A stretch of DNA of 35,411 nt, from assembly GCA_021323155.1 (NCBI GenBank), contig JAJTCI010000002.1:1-35411 (forward strand), read 5' to 3'. Both the position numbers and the translations under genes were made by a program. The notes under the pieces were generated by a model. That model saw nothing but the letters and a program-made list of their open reading frames with translations, ran no database searches and was not told where the DNA came from. Shown piece after piece: positions 24,840-34,070 of this stretch (position 1 is the first letter of the stretch; every line of letters starts with the position of its first letter). The stretch comes from Chitinophagaceae bacterium. Its GTDB lineage: Bacteria > Bacteroidota > Bacteroidia > Chitinophagales > Chitinophagaceae.

Positions 24840-27788
24840 TTAAAAGTCAAGGTTTGCTCCAACGGCATACATTCTCGGACGGGGGTAGATCGAACCATCT
24901 ATACCACCGCTCTGTTCCGGATCCAGCCCGCTGTACTTTGTAATTACAAATACATTCTGCACATTAAAGTTCAACCGAAGGTTCGCAGTCTTGTGCACTT
25001 TCCCTACGTTGTAATTCAGGAATAAGTTATCCATGCGCAGGAAAGACGCGTTCTCCAGGTAGTAATCGCTCCAGATCTGCTTGTCGTTGAAATTGGTCAC
25101 CAACACATCAGAGCTTGCGTTGTTCAAATAGTTCTGGCCGGTGAAAACGTTCTTATAATACGCTGATCCGCCTTTGACGTTATTATACATATAGTTGTCA
25201 AGGTTCGCTCTCATTGAAAAACCAGCATTGAATTTTCCAAATCCCGCATTGGCAGAGAAGCCCATATAGACTTTGGGTTCGGGGTTCCTTACCCAGAATT
25301 TATCGAGTTCATCGATCTTGCCATCCCTGTTCCTGTCTTCATACAAGCCTTCGATTGCATTATCGTTTTCGTCGTACACCTGCTTATACAGGAAGAATGT
25401 AGACGGGGAATAGCCTACCGAATGTTTCTGGATCGTGCCGTTTATACCGATAGATCCTACATCGGCGCCCAGATATTTCGGATCATTTACCAGTTGAAGT
25501 TTGGTGATCTCATTCTGGATGAGATAAGTAAGGTTGTACCCAAGATCAAGCGTGAACGTCTTCTTATTGATCACGTTGCCTGTTACACCAAACTCCAGGC
25601 CCTGGCTCTTTGTAGAACCAACGTTGGTGGTGATAAGGTTGCTGAAGTTGGTACCTGCAGGAGCCGGCACTTCCGCCAGCAGGTCGGTTGTATTCCTGTT
25701 GTAATAATCCAGGCTGAAGTTGAAACGGTTGCTCATAATGCCCACGTCAAGGCCGATGTTCCTTGACTCAGTTTCTTCCCATTTCAGGTTCTCATCGTAA
25801 GCCTGTGGGCGAACCACGGTAACGTAAGTGCCTCCGAAAGGATATTGCGCTGCAGCATTCCCGTAGAAAAAGTTAGGCTGGTAGCCATAATCAGAGATCC
25901 CTTCCTGCTGCCCGGTAATGCCCCACCCGAGCCTGAGCTTCATTGATGAAAATACCCTGTTGTCCTTCAGGAATTTTTCTTCTTTCAGGTTCCAGGCAAA
26001 CGCGGCCGAAGGGAAATTACCCCAACGGTTGTCTTCGCTGAACCTTGAGGAGCCGTCCCTTCTCATGGTGAAGGTCAGGAGGTACTTATTCATCAGGGAG
26101 TAATTCAACCTACCATAAAAAGAAACCAGCGTGTGCTGACCAAAACCAGGAACACCGGCCTGGCCCACTGTGTCGGTTTTGTTAGCGGCGAGGTCAGGAA
26201 ATGAAGGTGACTCTGATTTCCAGTCCTGCCATGAATATCCTGCTACCGCATCGATCCGGCTGCGGATCGAAGTGATATCCTTTGCATAATTGAAATAAGA
26301 TTCGAACAACTGGTTGGTCCGTGTTTGCTCATATTCGTTGAACCTGCCCCCAGTTCCATGTGTGAAATCTGAGGCGGCCGTAGCCGGTACGAAAACCGTG
26401 CCCTGACCGTGGCTCCTGTCCAATCCGAGGTTGAGGTTCGCATGCAGGTCGGGAAGGAAATGAAATTTATAATCCAGCTGCACGTTACCGATGAAACGAT
26501 CTGCTTCGCCTTCGTCTTCACGCTGGTTCAATAGCCCAACCGGATTTTTAGGCGCAAGTCCATTCAGCGTTGTAGTACCGCTGAGCCACTCATAATATCC
26601 GCCATATTGTGTTTTACCAGACATTACCGGTTGTGTTGGATCAAAAGCTACCGCCGCACCGATCGCTCCCTGGTTGGCGAAAAGGTTCTTAGTGTACGCG
26701 TACTTTGCGTTAGCATTTACGCTGAGATGATTGCCGAGCAGCTTCGGTGATAAATTCAATCCAACAGAAGTACGCTGCATATTACTGCGCTTCAATACTC
26801 CATCCTGGTTGAGATATCCCAGTGAGAGGCGGTAAGGCAATTTACCAACCCCACCGCTTAACGATATATTATTATCGCTGCTAAAAGCGGTGCGATATAT
26901 TTCATCCTGCCAATCGGTGCTGCCTGTCCCCAGCATCGCCTTGTCAGATGCGGTTCCGCGTGTATTCACCAAGGTCCTGAATTCTGCGGCGCTCATTACA
27001 TCCAGCTTATCTGTAATGGTAGAAACCGAGTTCAGCGTGCTGAAACCGATCTTCAATTTGCCGCTTGCTCCTTTCTTCGTTGTAATGATCACAACACCGT
27101 TAGCGGCGCGATTACCATAGATCGCAGCGGCGGAAGCATCTTTTAATATGGTGATGCTTTCAATATCATTCGGATTGATCAGGGCAAGTGGATTAGAAGC
27201 ACCCGAGATTCCTCCATTATTCAGTGGGACTCCGTCGACTACGATCAATGGATCATTGCTTGCATTTAGCGAGGTACCGCCACGGATCCTGATGCGACTG
27301 CCCGAACCCGGCATACCGTTATTCGGCGTGATCTGCACCCCGGGCGCTTTACCCGCGATCAGTTGCTCGGGCGTTGTGATCGGACCTTTTACAAAGTCTT
27401 TGGATGTTACTGTTGCTACAGAGCCGGTAAGGTCTCTCTTCCGCGCGGTACCATAACCAACCACCACTACTTCATTCAACGCGGGGTCTGTACTTTGTAC
27501 AATCGATACGTTCAGGTTGCCGGACCCAATGGCCACTTCCTGCGACGTATACCCAATAGATGAGATTACAAGTGTGGTCGCGGCCGATGGAACGGAAAGA
27601 CGGAACGTGCCGTCAGTCTGCGTTTGCGTAGCGACCTTGGTTCCTTTAACCATGACTGTCACGCCCGGTACGGGTGTGCCATCTTTGGAGTCGGTTACTT
27701 TTCCCGTAACCATTTTGTCCTGTGCATTGGCTAATGCAAAGCCTGCTAATGACAGGATGCAAGTCATCAGCAATCGTTTAAGGTTCAT
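24840..27788 (-). CDS. SusC/RagA family TonB-dependent outer-membrane transporter
   Basis: 982 residues with signal peptide (ILSLAGFALANAQ). Residues 26-105 form a carboxypeptidase-regulatory-like domain (VTGKVTDSKDGTPVPGVTVMVKGT). The SusC signature NEVVVVGYGTARKRDLTGSV comes next, then the plug (APGVQITPNNGMPGSGSRIRIRG) and a 22-strand barrel ending in a terminal aromatic residue. It imports oligosaccharides using TonB/ExbBD energy, in complex with SusD. No anti-sigma (FecR-interacting) N-terminal extension is present, so regulation is not by a SusC-linked ECF system. It follows the GH13 gene by 40 bp. Confidence 0.95.
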   Translation of the reverse strand: MNLKRLLMTCILSLAGFALANAQDKMVTGKVTDSKDGTPVPGVTVMVKGTKVATQTQTDGTFRLSVPSAATTLVISSIGYTSQEVAIGSGNLNVSIVQSTDPALNEVVVVGYGTARKRDLTGSVATVTSKDFVKGPITTPEQLIAGKAPGVQITPNNGMPGSGSRIRIRGGTSLNASNDPLIVVDGVPLNNGGISGASNPLALINPNDIESITILKDASAAAIYGNRAANGVVIITTKKGASGKLKIGFSTLNSVSTITDKLDVMSAAEFRTLVNTRGTASDKAMLGTGSTDWQDEIYRTAFSSDNNISLSGGVGKLPYRLSLGYLNQDGVLKRSNMQRTSVGLNLSPKLLGNHLSVNANAKYAYTKNLFANQGAIGAAVAFDPTQPVMSGKTQYGGYYEWLSGTTTLNGLAPKNPVGLLNQREDEGEADRFIGNVQLDYKFHFLPDLHANLNLGLDRSHGQGTVFVPATAASDFTHGTGGRFNEYEQTRTNQLFESYFNYAKDITSIRSRIDAVAGYSWQDWKSESPSFPDLAANKTDTVGQAGVPGFGQHTLVSFYGRLNYSLMNKYLLTFTMRRDGSSRFSEDNRWGNFPSAAFAWNLKEEKFLKDNRVFSSMKLRLGWGITGQQEGISDYGYQPNFFYGNAAAQYPFGGTYVTVVRPQAYDENLKWEETESRNIGLDVGIMSNRFNFSLDYYNRNTTDLLAEVPAPAGTNFSNLITTNVGSTKSQGLEFGVTGNVINKKTFTLDLGYNLTYLIQNEITKLQLVNDPKYLGADVGSIGINGTIQKHSVGYSPSTFFLYKQVYDENDNAIEGLYEDRNRDGKIDELDKFWVRNPEPKVYMGFSANAGFGKFNAGFSMRANLDNYMYNNVKGGSAYYKNVFTGQNYLNNASSDVLVTNFNDKQIWSDYYLENASFLRMDNLFLNYNVGKVHKTANLRLNFNVQNVFVITKYSGLDPEQSGGIDGSIYPRPRMYAVGANLDF

Positions 27789-27828
27789 ACATCATTGTTT
27801 AAAATGTTCAATACAAAAGGGTTTATGT

Positions 27829-30800
27829 CTAATTATTGATGAATAATGGATATGTTTTGATGACCCCATCAACTTCCACACGCAGAAAATAGAACCCGGA
27901 GGCCAGCCCGCTAAGATCCATCGTCCAATTCCGCGTATTGGCCATTTGAACCGTACGAAGCACTTTCCCGGCGGCGTCCTGCAAACTGGAACTTACTACA
28001 CGTCCAGGAGCTTCCAGTTTTAGATTTACCTGGTTATTGCGAACAGGGTTCGGATAAATGGTGACAGCGCGGCCCACACTGGGATCAACCTTGACGACCT
28101 TCGAATAAGTGAACTTACCATCTTTGTCTGTCATCTTCAGGCGATAGAAAATAGACGCTGTCGTGGTTGCTTGTTGGGCTGAAGCATCCTTGAATAGATA
28201 ATGATTTTCTGTGGGCAGATTTCGAGCGTTCACCTGCCCAATAGCCTCGAACAAACTTCCATCGAATGAACGCTGTATCTGAAAGTCCGATGTATTGGAT
28301 TCATTTACTGTGACCCAGTCGAGTTGTACTTTTGCATCAAACCTACGGGCAGAAAACGACAAAAGCGTTAATGGAAGTACCGCGTTCGCGTCCTGGTCCA
28401 GGTAAACATGGTATTCGCCAGGCTGCAGGGTGATACTTTGGCTTCCTCCTGTCGCAGTGAACGTTCCTCCACTGAGGAAATCGTACCAGGTGCCCGCTGA
28501 CTGGAATGTAACAGACCCCGTAACCGGTACCACATCGAAATTCCCTACAACACATATTCTCAGTGAAGGGGAAGTGACCTTTAAGAACTTGAAGCCACTG
28601 GAGAGACTATACTCAATATTGTTTGTTACGAATGTTGGCAGGTAGGGCGCATGTCTTCTCAATGCGAACAAACGCGCATACACATTATACAATGCAACCC
28701 GGTTGCTGTTCGACTGGTAGTTCCAAAGAATTGGTTTCGGGCTCAGCCTGCAGTTGTTGTTGACGGTTACACCGTCTTCACAGGTGTTGATGGATTTATC
28801 ATAGCCTAGTTCACCGAATTGCCAAAGCATTTTCGGGCCTGGTATTAAAGCCCAGAAAGCGGTCGCCATTTCATTTCTCTTTAGTGCCGTATTAAGATTC
28901 TTAACATCGTAAGCGCCGCTGGAGTTTCCGTAATTAAGATTCCGGTACATCAAACGCTCTTCATCATGGCTCTCCTGGTAGGTAATCAGATGAGGGTTGG
29001 CCCAGCCACGGTAAGTATATATCCCCCACTGGAAATTTGAATTGGACACAAAGCCCATCGTCCCTTCATTGAAATTATAATTCAGGTTGCCCCAGAAGAG
29101 CATACCATAATTCGACAGCTCTGTCTCTTCGTTATTATCCGCGAAGTGTTCGAGGATGCAATAAGAGTTAGGGGACACTACCTGCATACTATCATAGATC
29201 CTCTTCCATGTGGTGACGCGTCCCGCATCGTAATTGCCCCAAAGGCCTACGTTGGCACCGGAGTTCGTTTGCGTAAATCCTTTTGACAGATCCCACCGGA
29301 ACCCATCGATCTTATAGTTGACCATCCAATGCCGGATCACCCGGCTGACAAGATATTTCGTAGCCTCCGATTCATGGTTGAAATCATAACCTACATTGAA
29401 TGGATGGGTGGCATCAGGATTATGCCAGGGGTTTGAAACAGATGGTTTATTATTTACCGCGTCCCAATACATTCTCACGGTCGGTGATAAGCCGAATGCA
29501 TGATTCAGCGCCATGTCCATGATCACGGCAATACCATTCTGGTGGCAAACATCGATAAACTGTTTAAGTGCTGTTTCTGTTCCATACATCTTGTCCGGTG
29601 CGAAATAAAAATCGGGGTTATAGCCCCAGCTATTATTCCCTTCAAATTCATTGAATGGCATTACTTCGATAGCGTTTATGCCAAGGCGCTTCAGGTAGGA
29701 AAGCGTGTCCTTCAAAGTCTGCCAGTTTTGTGTTCCCACAAAATCCCGCAGCAGCAGCTCATATATAATTAGGTTACGCTTATCAGGGCGTGTAAAATTC
29801 GGGACAGTCCAGCTATAGCCGGGCTTTGCGGTCTGCAATACACCAACGATATTGGATTGGCCGGCGGGATATGGTTTCAACGAAGGATAATTGGCTGTAG
29901 GTATATACTGGTCATTCCACGGATCCAGTACCTTTTCACTATATATATCCGCCACCCGCAGGTTACCGTCGATTAAATATTGGTATGCGTACTCTGTTCC
30001 GGGAGTAAGGCCGGTCAATGTTATCCAGTAGCGATTACCATCCGGCGTGCGGTTCATCTGGTAGCTGGTGGTTTGTGTCCAGTTATTGAAATCACCAATC
30101 ACCGCAGCCCTTGTTTTATTAGGTGCGAACAATACCAGCGTTGCAGACGTGTTATCCGGGTGATAGTTGATTCCATCTACTGTATTGGCGGGCTGTGCCG
30201 CTACTACAACCGGCGTATTGACAAAAAAGTTAATGGTGTCGTAACTCGTGCCGTTAGTATTTGACACTTCCAGGACCAACTGGTTATTCCCGCTCACGGC
30301 GTTTACAGAAGTGGAGATCGACGTCCCACTCATGACCGAATCTTTCGGATCTCCATTGAATAATACCCGGAGTTTAGCCACCTGGCTGGAGAGGCCATTT
30401 ACAGGGATCGGGTCACCTGCACTTGCAGTCACGGGTTCGGCGACAGGGAAGTATTTAGGCTCTTTAAATGGTTGATCGATCCGGGCATAAAGACCATTAT
30501 CATACACGGGTATATACATATCCGTATTGTCGGCGTTGGCCAGCTTCTTACTTCCGGTTCCATTACGGAATAGGAGAGCAATCTTAAGTATTCGCTCGGT
30601 AGGGTCGGTAACATTGAAAAAGGTTCTAAGATCACTACCGATCGTATACTTCCACTTATTATTTCCGAGGTAACTCGCCTGCGAGATCGCGTTGGTGCTT
30701 CCCCAGGTAAAGGGAACGTGCTTCCAGTCGGACGAAGAAGTGCTGAAAGTGGTAATCACTCCGATATGCACATAAACGTCATTAGTGGGCGTATGATTGA

Positions 30801-30963
30801 ACAACCCCTGGTTGCCCTTGGAGGCATCACCGGTGATTTCAACACCGGCGGAAGTTTCTTTAATAAATGTGGGAGACCAGGTAAGCAATTGTGCGTTAGC
30901 GGATGCCACCAATAGCACCACGGCATGGAATAAGACACAAGCTTTGAGTAGCTTTTTCATCAT
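27829..30963 (-). CDS. Secreted GH13 alpha-amylase-family enzyme with T9SS sorting domain
   Basis: 1044 residues. A signal peptide (to about A24) is followed by an N-terminal beta-sandwich (25-160) and a CBM48-like E-set module (265-355, with GDFNNWTQ). A GH13 barrel follows at about 395-760, with nucleophile D558 in GFRWDLSK, acid/base E605 in CILEHFAD and stabiliser D667 in YQESHDEERL. After the C-domain come a fibronectin-like region and a C-terminal Por/T9SS type A sorting domain (about 965-1044: VTIYPNPV, then SGLASGFYFLRVE). All three catalytic acids are present. The enzyme should act on alpha-glucan outside the cell; the branching- or pullulanase-like layout leaves specificity open. 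It is the first gene of the locus. Confidence 0.92.
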   Translation of the reverse strand: MMKKLLKACVLFHAVVLLVASANAQLLTWSPTFIKETSAGVEITGDASKGNQGLFNHTPTNDVYVHIGVITTFSTSSSDWKHVPFTWGSTNAISQASYLGNNKWKYTIGSDLRTFFNVTDPTERILKIALLFRNGTGSKKLANADNTDMYIPVYDNGLYARIDQPFKEPKYFPVAEPVTASAGDPIPVNGLSSQVAKLRVLFNGDPKDSVMSGTSISTSVNAVSGNNQLVLEVSNTNGTSYDTINFFVNTPVVVAAQPANTVDGINYHPDNTSATLVLFAPNKTRAAVIGDFNNWTQTTSYQMNRTPDGNRYWITLTGLTPGTEYAYQYLIDGNLRVADIYSEKVLDPWNDQYIPTANYPSLKPYPAGQSNIVGVLQTAKPGYSWTVPNFTRPDKRNLIIYELLLRDFVGTQNWQTLKDTLSYLKRLGINAIEVMPFNEFEGNNSWGYNPDFYFAPDKMYGTETALKQFIDVCHQNGIAVIMDMALNHAFGLSPTVRMYWDAVNNKPSVSNPWHNPDATHPFNVGYDFNHESEATKYLVSRVIRHWMVNYKIDGFRWDLSKGFTQTNSGANVGLWGNYDAGRVTTWKRIYDSMQVVSPNSYCILEHFADNNEETELSNYGMLFWGNLNYNFNEGTMGFVSNSNFQWGIYTYRGWANPHLITYQESHDEERLMYRNLNYGNSSGAYDVKNLNTALKRNEMATAFWALIPGPKMLWQFGELGYDKSINTCEDGVTVNNNCRLSPKPILWNYQSNSNRVALYNVYARLFALRRHAPYLPTFVTNNIEYSLSSGFKFLKVTSPSLRICVVGNFDVVPVTGSVTFQSAGTWYDFLSGGTFTATGGSQSITLQPGEYHVYLDQDANAVLPLTLLSFSARRFDAKVQLDWVTVNESNTSDFQIQRSFDGSLFEAIGQVNARNLPTENHYLFKDASAQQATTTASIFYRLKMTDKDGKFTYSKVVKVDPSVGRAVTIYPNPVRNNQVNLKLEAPGRVVSSSLQDAAGKVLRTVQMANTRNWTMDLSGLASGFYFLRVEVDGVIKTYPLFINN

Positions 30964-30983
30964 AGCAGCAAGCGATCAGTAAA

Positions 30984-30998
30984 GTGTATATTTTACAC
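30984..30998. promoter_or_regulatory. Operator candidate A upstream of the locus
   Basis: GTGTATATTTTACAC, an inverted repeat GTGTA-N5-TACAC, 20 bp before the GH13 start. It is identical to site B in 13 of 15 positions, and the two begin 25 bp apart. Confidence 0.6.
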
Positions 30999-31007
30999 AA
31001 ATCAAAA

Positions 31008-31024
31008 TGTGTAAATGTTACACA
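31008..31024. promoter_or_regulatory. Operator candidate B over the locus promoter
   Basis: TGTGTAA-ATG-TTACACA is a perfect 7-bp inverted repeat. It overlaps the presumed -7 element (31022-31029) of the minus-strand promoter, a position that suits a repressor. Confidence 0.65.
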
Positions 31025-31050
31025 ATATAATAAGTTTTTCAGTTCGCAAA
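31022..31050 (-). promoter_or_regulatory. Putative promoter of the GH13-SusCD operon
   Basis: On the minus strand, TTTG (31047-31050), a 17-nt spacer, then TATATTGT (31022-31029). The -7 box departs from TAnnTTTG in the last two positions. Confidence 0.4.
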
Positions 31051-31084
31051 GAAAATGTTAACCAAAACCCCAATTTTAATGAGC

Positions 31085-31840
31085 CTACGCAAAATCAATC
31101 CCCGTCCACTTCCGGCGGCTCTTCTCATATTTTTCAAAATTGAATTTGTACAGTTTGCCCGGCCGGTGCGGTACATCTTGTTCATATTCATCGATATCCA
31201 CCAAAAAGTCCATTGAGAAGAACTTCTTCCGGAAATTCCTGCGGTCAAGCTGGATGCCGAGGATCGCCTCGTACAGGTTTTGTAGTTCACGTAATGAGAA
31301 CTTATCAGGTAAAAGGTTGAACCCGAGCGGGTGCTCCTGTATCCTTTTTTGCAGCCAGGCATAGCAGGCGTCCAGGATCGGTTTATGGTCGAATGCCATG
31401 TCTTTGATCGAATTAACGGAATGCCAGTGCAGTTCGTTTTCGGTGATCTTAAGTTTATGGTGCTGGATATTCAACAACGAACAATAAGCGATAGTGATCA
31501 CCCGGCCGCCTGGATGTCGTGTAGGGTTGCTAAACGCGCGTACCTGCTCGAGGTAAACATCGTTCATGCCCGTCCGCTCTTTCAATACCCGGTAGGCCGC
31601 ATCATCCAGGTCCTCGTTATCCCCTGCAAAATCACCCAGCAGGCTCCACTTGTCCTTATATATCTCGAAGTCACTTTTAATGAGGAGGACCTTCAGTTCA
31701 TTCTCATCAAAACCAAAGATCACGCAGTCAACCGTGATGGGCACCCGGGGGTAGGAATCCACCAGTGACTTATGATCTTTAATTAAACCGGGATGTGTTT
31801 TTCGAAATTCAGGTAAGGTGAGGGCTTTACTCTTTGACAT
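31085..31840 (-). CDS. Nudix-family transcriptional regulator (AraR/NrtR-like)
   Basis: 251 residues from ATG 31840; the frame runs further upstream but through its own promoter region. Residues 35-165 form a Nudix domain in which the Nudix box is degenerate (RVLKER in place of the catalytic REUXEE), so hydrolysis is unlikely. Residues 185-250 form a winged helix (FSLRELQNLYEAILGIQLDR, then NFRKKFFSMDFL), the arrangement of the NrtR/AraR regulators of Bacteroidota, which sense sugars or ADP-ribose derivatives. It sits beside the galactan locus and galK. Site C covers its promoter, so autoregulation is likely; galactose or a derivative is an inferred effector. Confidence 0.85.
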   Translation of the reverse strand: MSKSKALTLPEFRKTHPGLIKDHKSLVDSYPRVPITVDCVIFGFDENELKVLLIKSDFEIYKDKWSLLGDFAGDNEDLDDAAYRVLKERTGMNDVYLEQVRAFSNPTRHPGGRVITIAYCSLLNIQHHKLKITENELHWHSVNSIKDMAFDHKPILDACYAWLQKRIQEHPLGFNLLPDKFSLRELQNLYEAILGIQLDRRNFRKKFFSMDFLVDIDEYEQDVPHRPGKLYKFNFEKYEKSRRKWTGIDFA

Positions 31841-31877
31841 GGAGTCACATTTTAATCTAAAGCGATCGTTCGGTGGT

Positions 31878-31908
31878 ACAAGATAGATATTTTGCGTAAA
31901 CGTGTAAA
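31878..31908 (-). promoter_or_regulatory. Putative promoter of the Nudix regulator
   Basis: On the minus strand, TTTA (31905-31908), a 19-nt spacer, then TATCTTGT (31878-31885). It resembles the TATATTGT box proposed for the locus. Site C overlaps the upstream element. Confidence 0.35.
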
Positions 31909-31916
31909 AAGTACAT
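31902..31916. promoter_or_regulatory. Operator candidate C upstream of the Nudix regulator and ligA
   Basis: GTGTAAAAAGTACAT matches site B in 11 of 15 positions and keeps the GTGTA and TACA arms. It lies between divergent genes, over the regulator's presumed -33 element. Confidence 0.45.
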
Positions 31917-31970
31917 AGTTTGATCTTTTCCGTTTTGCTGAACACTTAACTTTATCCGCCCAAAAGCCAT

Positions 31971-34067
31971 ATGTACAATAAACAGCAAATCAAGGAACTG
32001 CAACGACTCACCACCGAACTGATTTCGCTTGAAAAAAAACAGGGCGATGCTTCGGCTTGTATCGGCGACCTGCGACACGCCCTTCGATTCCATGAATACC
32101 GCTATTATGTGATGAGCGATCCCCTGGTCACCGACTTCGAATACGACCTCCTTTACAAAATGCTGGAGCGTACAGAGGCGGCACATCCGCATCTCGTCAC
32201 GAAGGATTCCCCAACACAACGAGTTGGCAGCAGCCTCAACCAGTCGTTTCCTACGGTACAGCATCTGGTACCTATGTTAAGCCTCGAGAACAGTTATAAC
32301 GAAGAAGACCTGGTAGACTGGGACAGGAAAGCCAGGGAACTGACGGGGCAGACTGAAGTAGAGTACTGCATTGAACCGAAGTTTGATGGCGCAAGTATTT
32401 CGCTGATCTACGAAGACGATTTTTTTGTACGGGGCGCTACACGCGGAGACGGTGTACACGGTGATGAGATCACCACGAACCTGAAACAGGTGCGCTCTAT
32501 TCCTCTAAAAGCTCCTTTTTCATCTCATGGCATCCAGCAGATCGAGATACGGGGCGAGGTGATGATGAGCAAGAAAGCATTCAAGGCATACAACGATATG
32601 CTTTCAGAACAAAACCTGCCACCGCTGGCGAATCCACGCAATGCAGCCGCGGGTAGCCTCCGCATAAAAGACCCGAAAGAGGTTGCACGTCGCAGGCTGG
32701 AAGCTTTTCTATACAATGTGAGTTATTACCATTTGGAAAAAGATGATAAGTTTCCAAAAGCACTCACCTCTCACAGCGGTTGCCTTGAACTACTCTGGAA
32801 TTGCGGGTTTCGGAGCCCCCAACAAGAGAAGGTAGTGATAAAAGGAATTGATGCAGTGATGCGCCACTGCGCCTCCTATGAAGCAAAAAGAGATGAACTT
32901 CCCTATGAAATTGACGGGATGGTGATAAAAGTGAATGATGTGGCGCTGCAGGATCTCATGGGGATGACCACCCATCACCCGCGATGGGCCATCGCGTTCA
33001 AGTTTAAAGCAAGACAGGCAAGCAGCAAACTGCGCGCGGTTGAATTCCAGGTAGGTCGGACTGGCGCTATAACACCCGTAGCGAAGATCGACCCGGTGCC
33101 GATTGGTGGCGTAACTGTCGGCTCCATCTCACTCTTTAACGAAGACGTCATCCGGGAGAAAGATCTTATGATCGGCGATACCGTCCTGGTAGAAAGAGCC
33201 GGCGACGTAATACCTTATATCGTTCGCTCCCAGCCGGAAGACAGGACCGGTGGGGAGAAAAAAATAAAGTTCCCGAAGCAATGCCCGGCCTGCAACAGTG
33301 AATTGATGAAGGAAGAGGAAGAAGCGGTATGGCGATGTGTGAATATTGAATGCCCGGCTCAGGTAGTTGAGCGCATCATTCATTTCGTAAGTAAGGACGC
33401 GATGGATATCCGCAGCTTTGGTACGGCGAATGTTTCCAAGTTTTATGAATTGGGTTTATTAAAAGACATTCCCGGGATCTATACGCTGGACTTTGAAGCG
33501 ATCGGTAAGCTCGAAGGATTTGGAAAAAAAAGCATCGACAACCTGCGTAGCGCGATCGAAGGCTCGAAACAGCAGCCTTTGAATCGCCTGATATTCGCAC
33601 TGGGTATCCGCTTTGTTGGCGAAACCACTGCAAAGACACTGGCCAACTCGGTTTCACACCTGCTCGACTTTGCTAAGATGAACGAAACGGATCTCCAGCA
33701 ACTGGAGGACGTTGGTGTTAAAGTAGCAAACAGCATTCAACAGTTCTTCAGCAATCAGCAGAACCTGGAAATGCTGCGGCAACTCGAGGCTTTGGGTCTT
33801 CAATTCCAAAACCAGAAACGCCAATCTTCGGGTACGGATACATTACATGGTCAGACATTTCTTTTTACGGGTACCCTTTCAAAACTCAAAAGGAGTGACG
33901 CGGAAGAAATGGTGGAACAACACGGCGGTAAGCTTGTAAGCGGGGTCAGTAGCAAACTCAACTACCTGGTAGTTGGAGAAGACGCGGGTAGTAAACTGGA
34001 GAAAGCAAAAAAGATCAACACCATCAGGATAATCACCGAGGATGAATTCCTGGCATTAATACACTAG
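31971..34067 (+). CDS. ligA: NAD-dependent DNA ligase LigA
   Basis: 698 residues, full length. The order is an N-terminal Ia domain with HEYRYYVMSDPLVTDFEYD, then the adenylation domain with AMP-accepting lysine K137 in IEPKFDGASI. An OB fold (VGRTGAITPVAKIDPV) follows, then a four-cysteine zinc finger (from C438, CPAC ... CVNIECP), helix-hairpin-helix repeats (LEGFGKKSIDNL), and a C-terminal BRCT domain (from about residue 620, FLFTGTLSKLKRSDAEEMV). It seals nicks in replication and repair. It is the first gene of a pair with galK, with only 3 bp between them. Confidence 0.97.
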   Translation: MYNKQQIKELQRLTTELISLEKKQGDASACIGDLRHALRFHEYRYYVMSDPLVTDFEYDLLYKMLERTEAAHPHLVTKDSPTQRVGSSLNQSFPTVQHLVPMLSLENSYNEEDLVDWDRKARELTGQTEVEYCIEPKFDGASISLIYEDDFFVRGATRGDGVHGDEITTNLKQVRSIPLKAPFSSHGIQQIEIRGEVMMSKKAFKAYNDMLSEQNLPPLANPRNAAAGSLRIKDPKEVARRRLEAFLYNVSYYHLEKDDKFPKALTSHSGCLELLWNCGFRSPQQEKVVIKGIDAVMRHCASYEAKRDELPYEIDGMVIKVNDVALQDLMGMTTHHPRWAIAFKFKARQASSKLRAVEFQVGRTGAITPVAKIDPVPIGGVTVGSISLFNEDVIREKDLMIGDTVLVERAGDVIPYIVRSQPEDRTGGEKKIKFPKQCPACNSELMKEEEEAVWRCVNIECPAQVVERIIHFVSKDAMDIRSFGTANVSKFYELGLLKDIPGIYTLDFEAIGKLEGFGKKSIDNLRSAIEGSKQQPLNRLIFALGIRFVGETTAKTLANSVSHLLDFAKMNETDLQQLEDVGVKVANSIQQFFSNQQNLEMLRQLEALGLQFQNQKRQSSGTDTLHGQTFLFTGTLSKLKRSDAEEMVEQHGGKLVSGVSSKLNYLVVGEDAGSKLEKAKKINTIRIITEDEFLALIH

Positions 34068-34070
34068 ATT

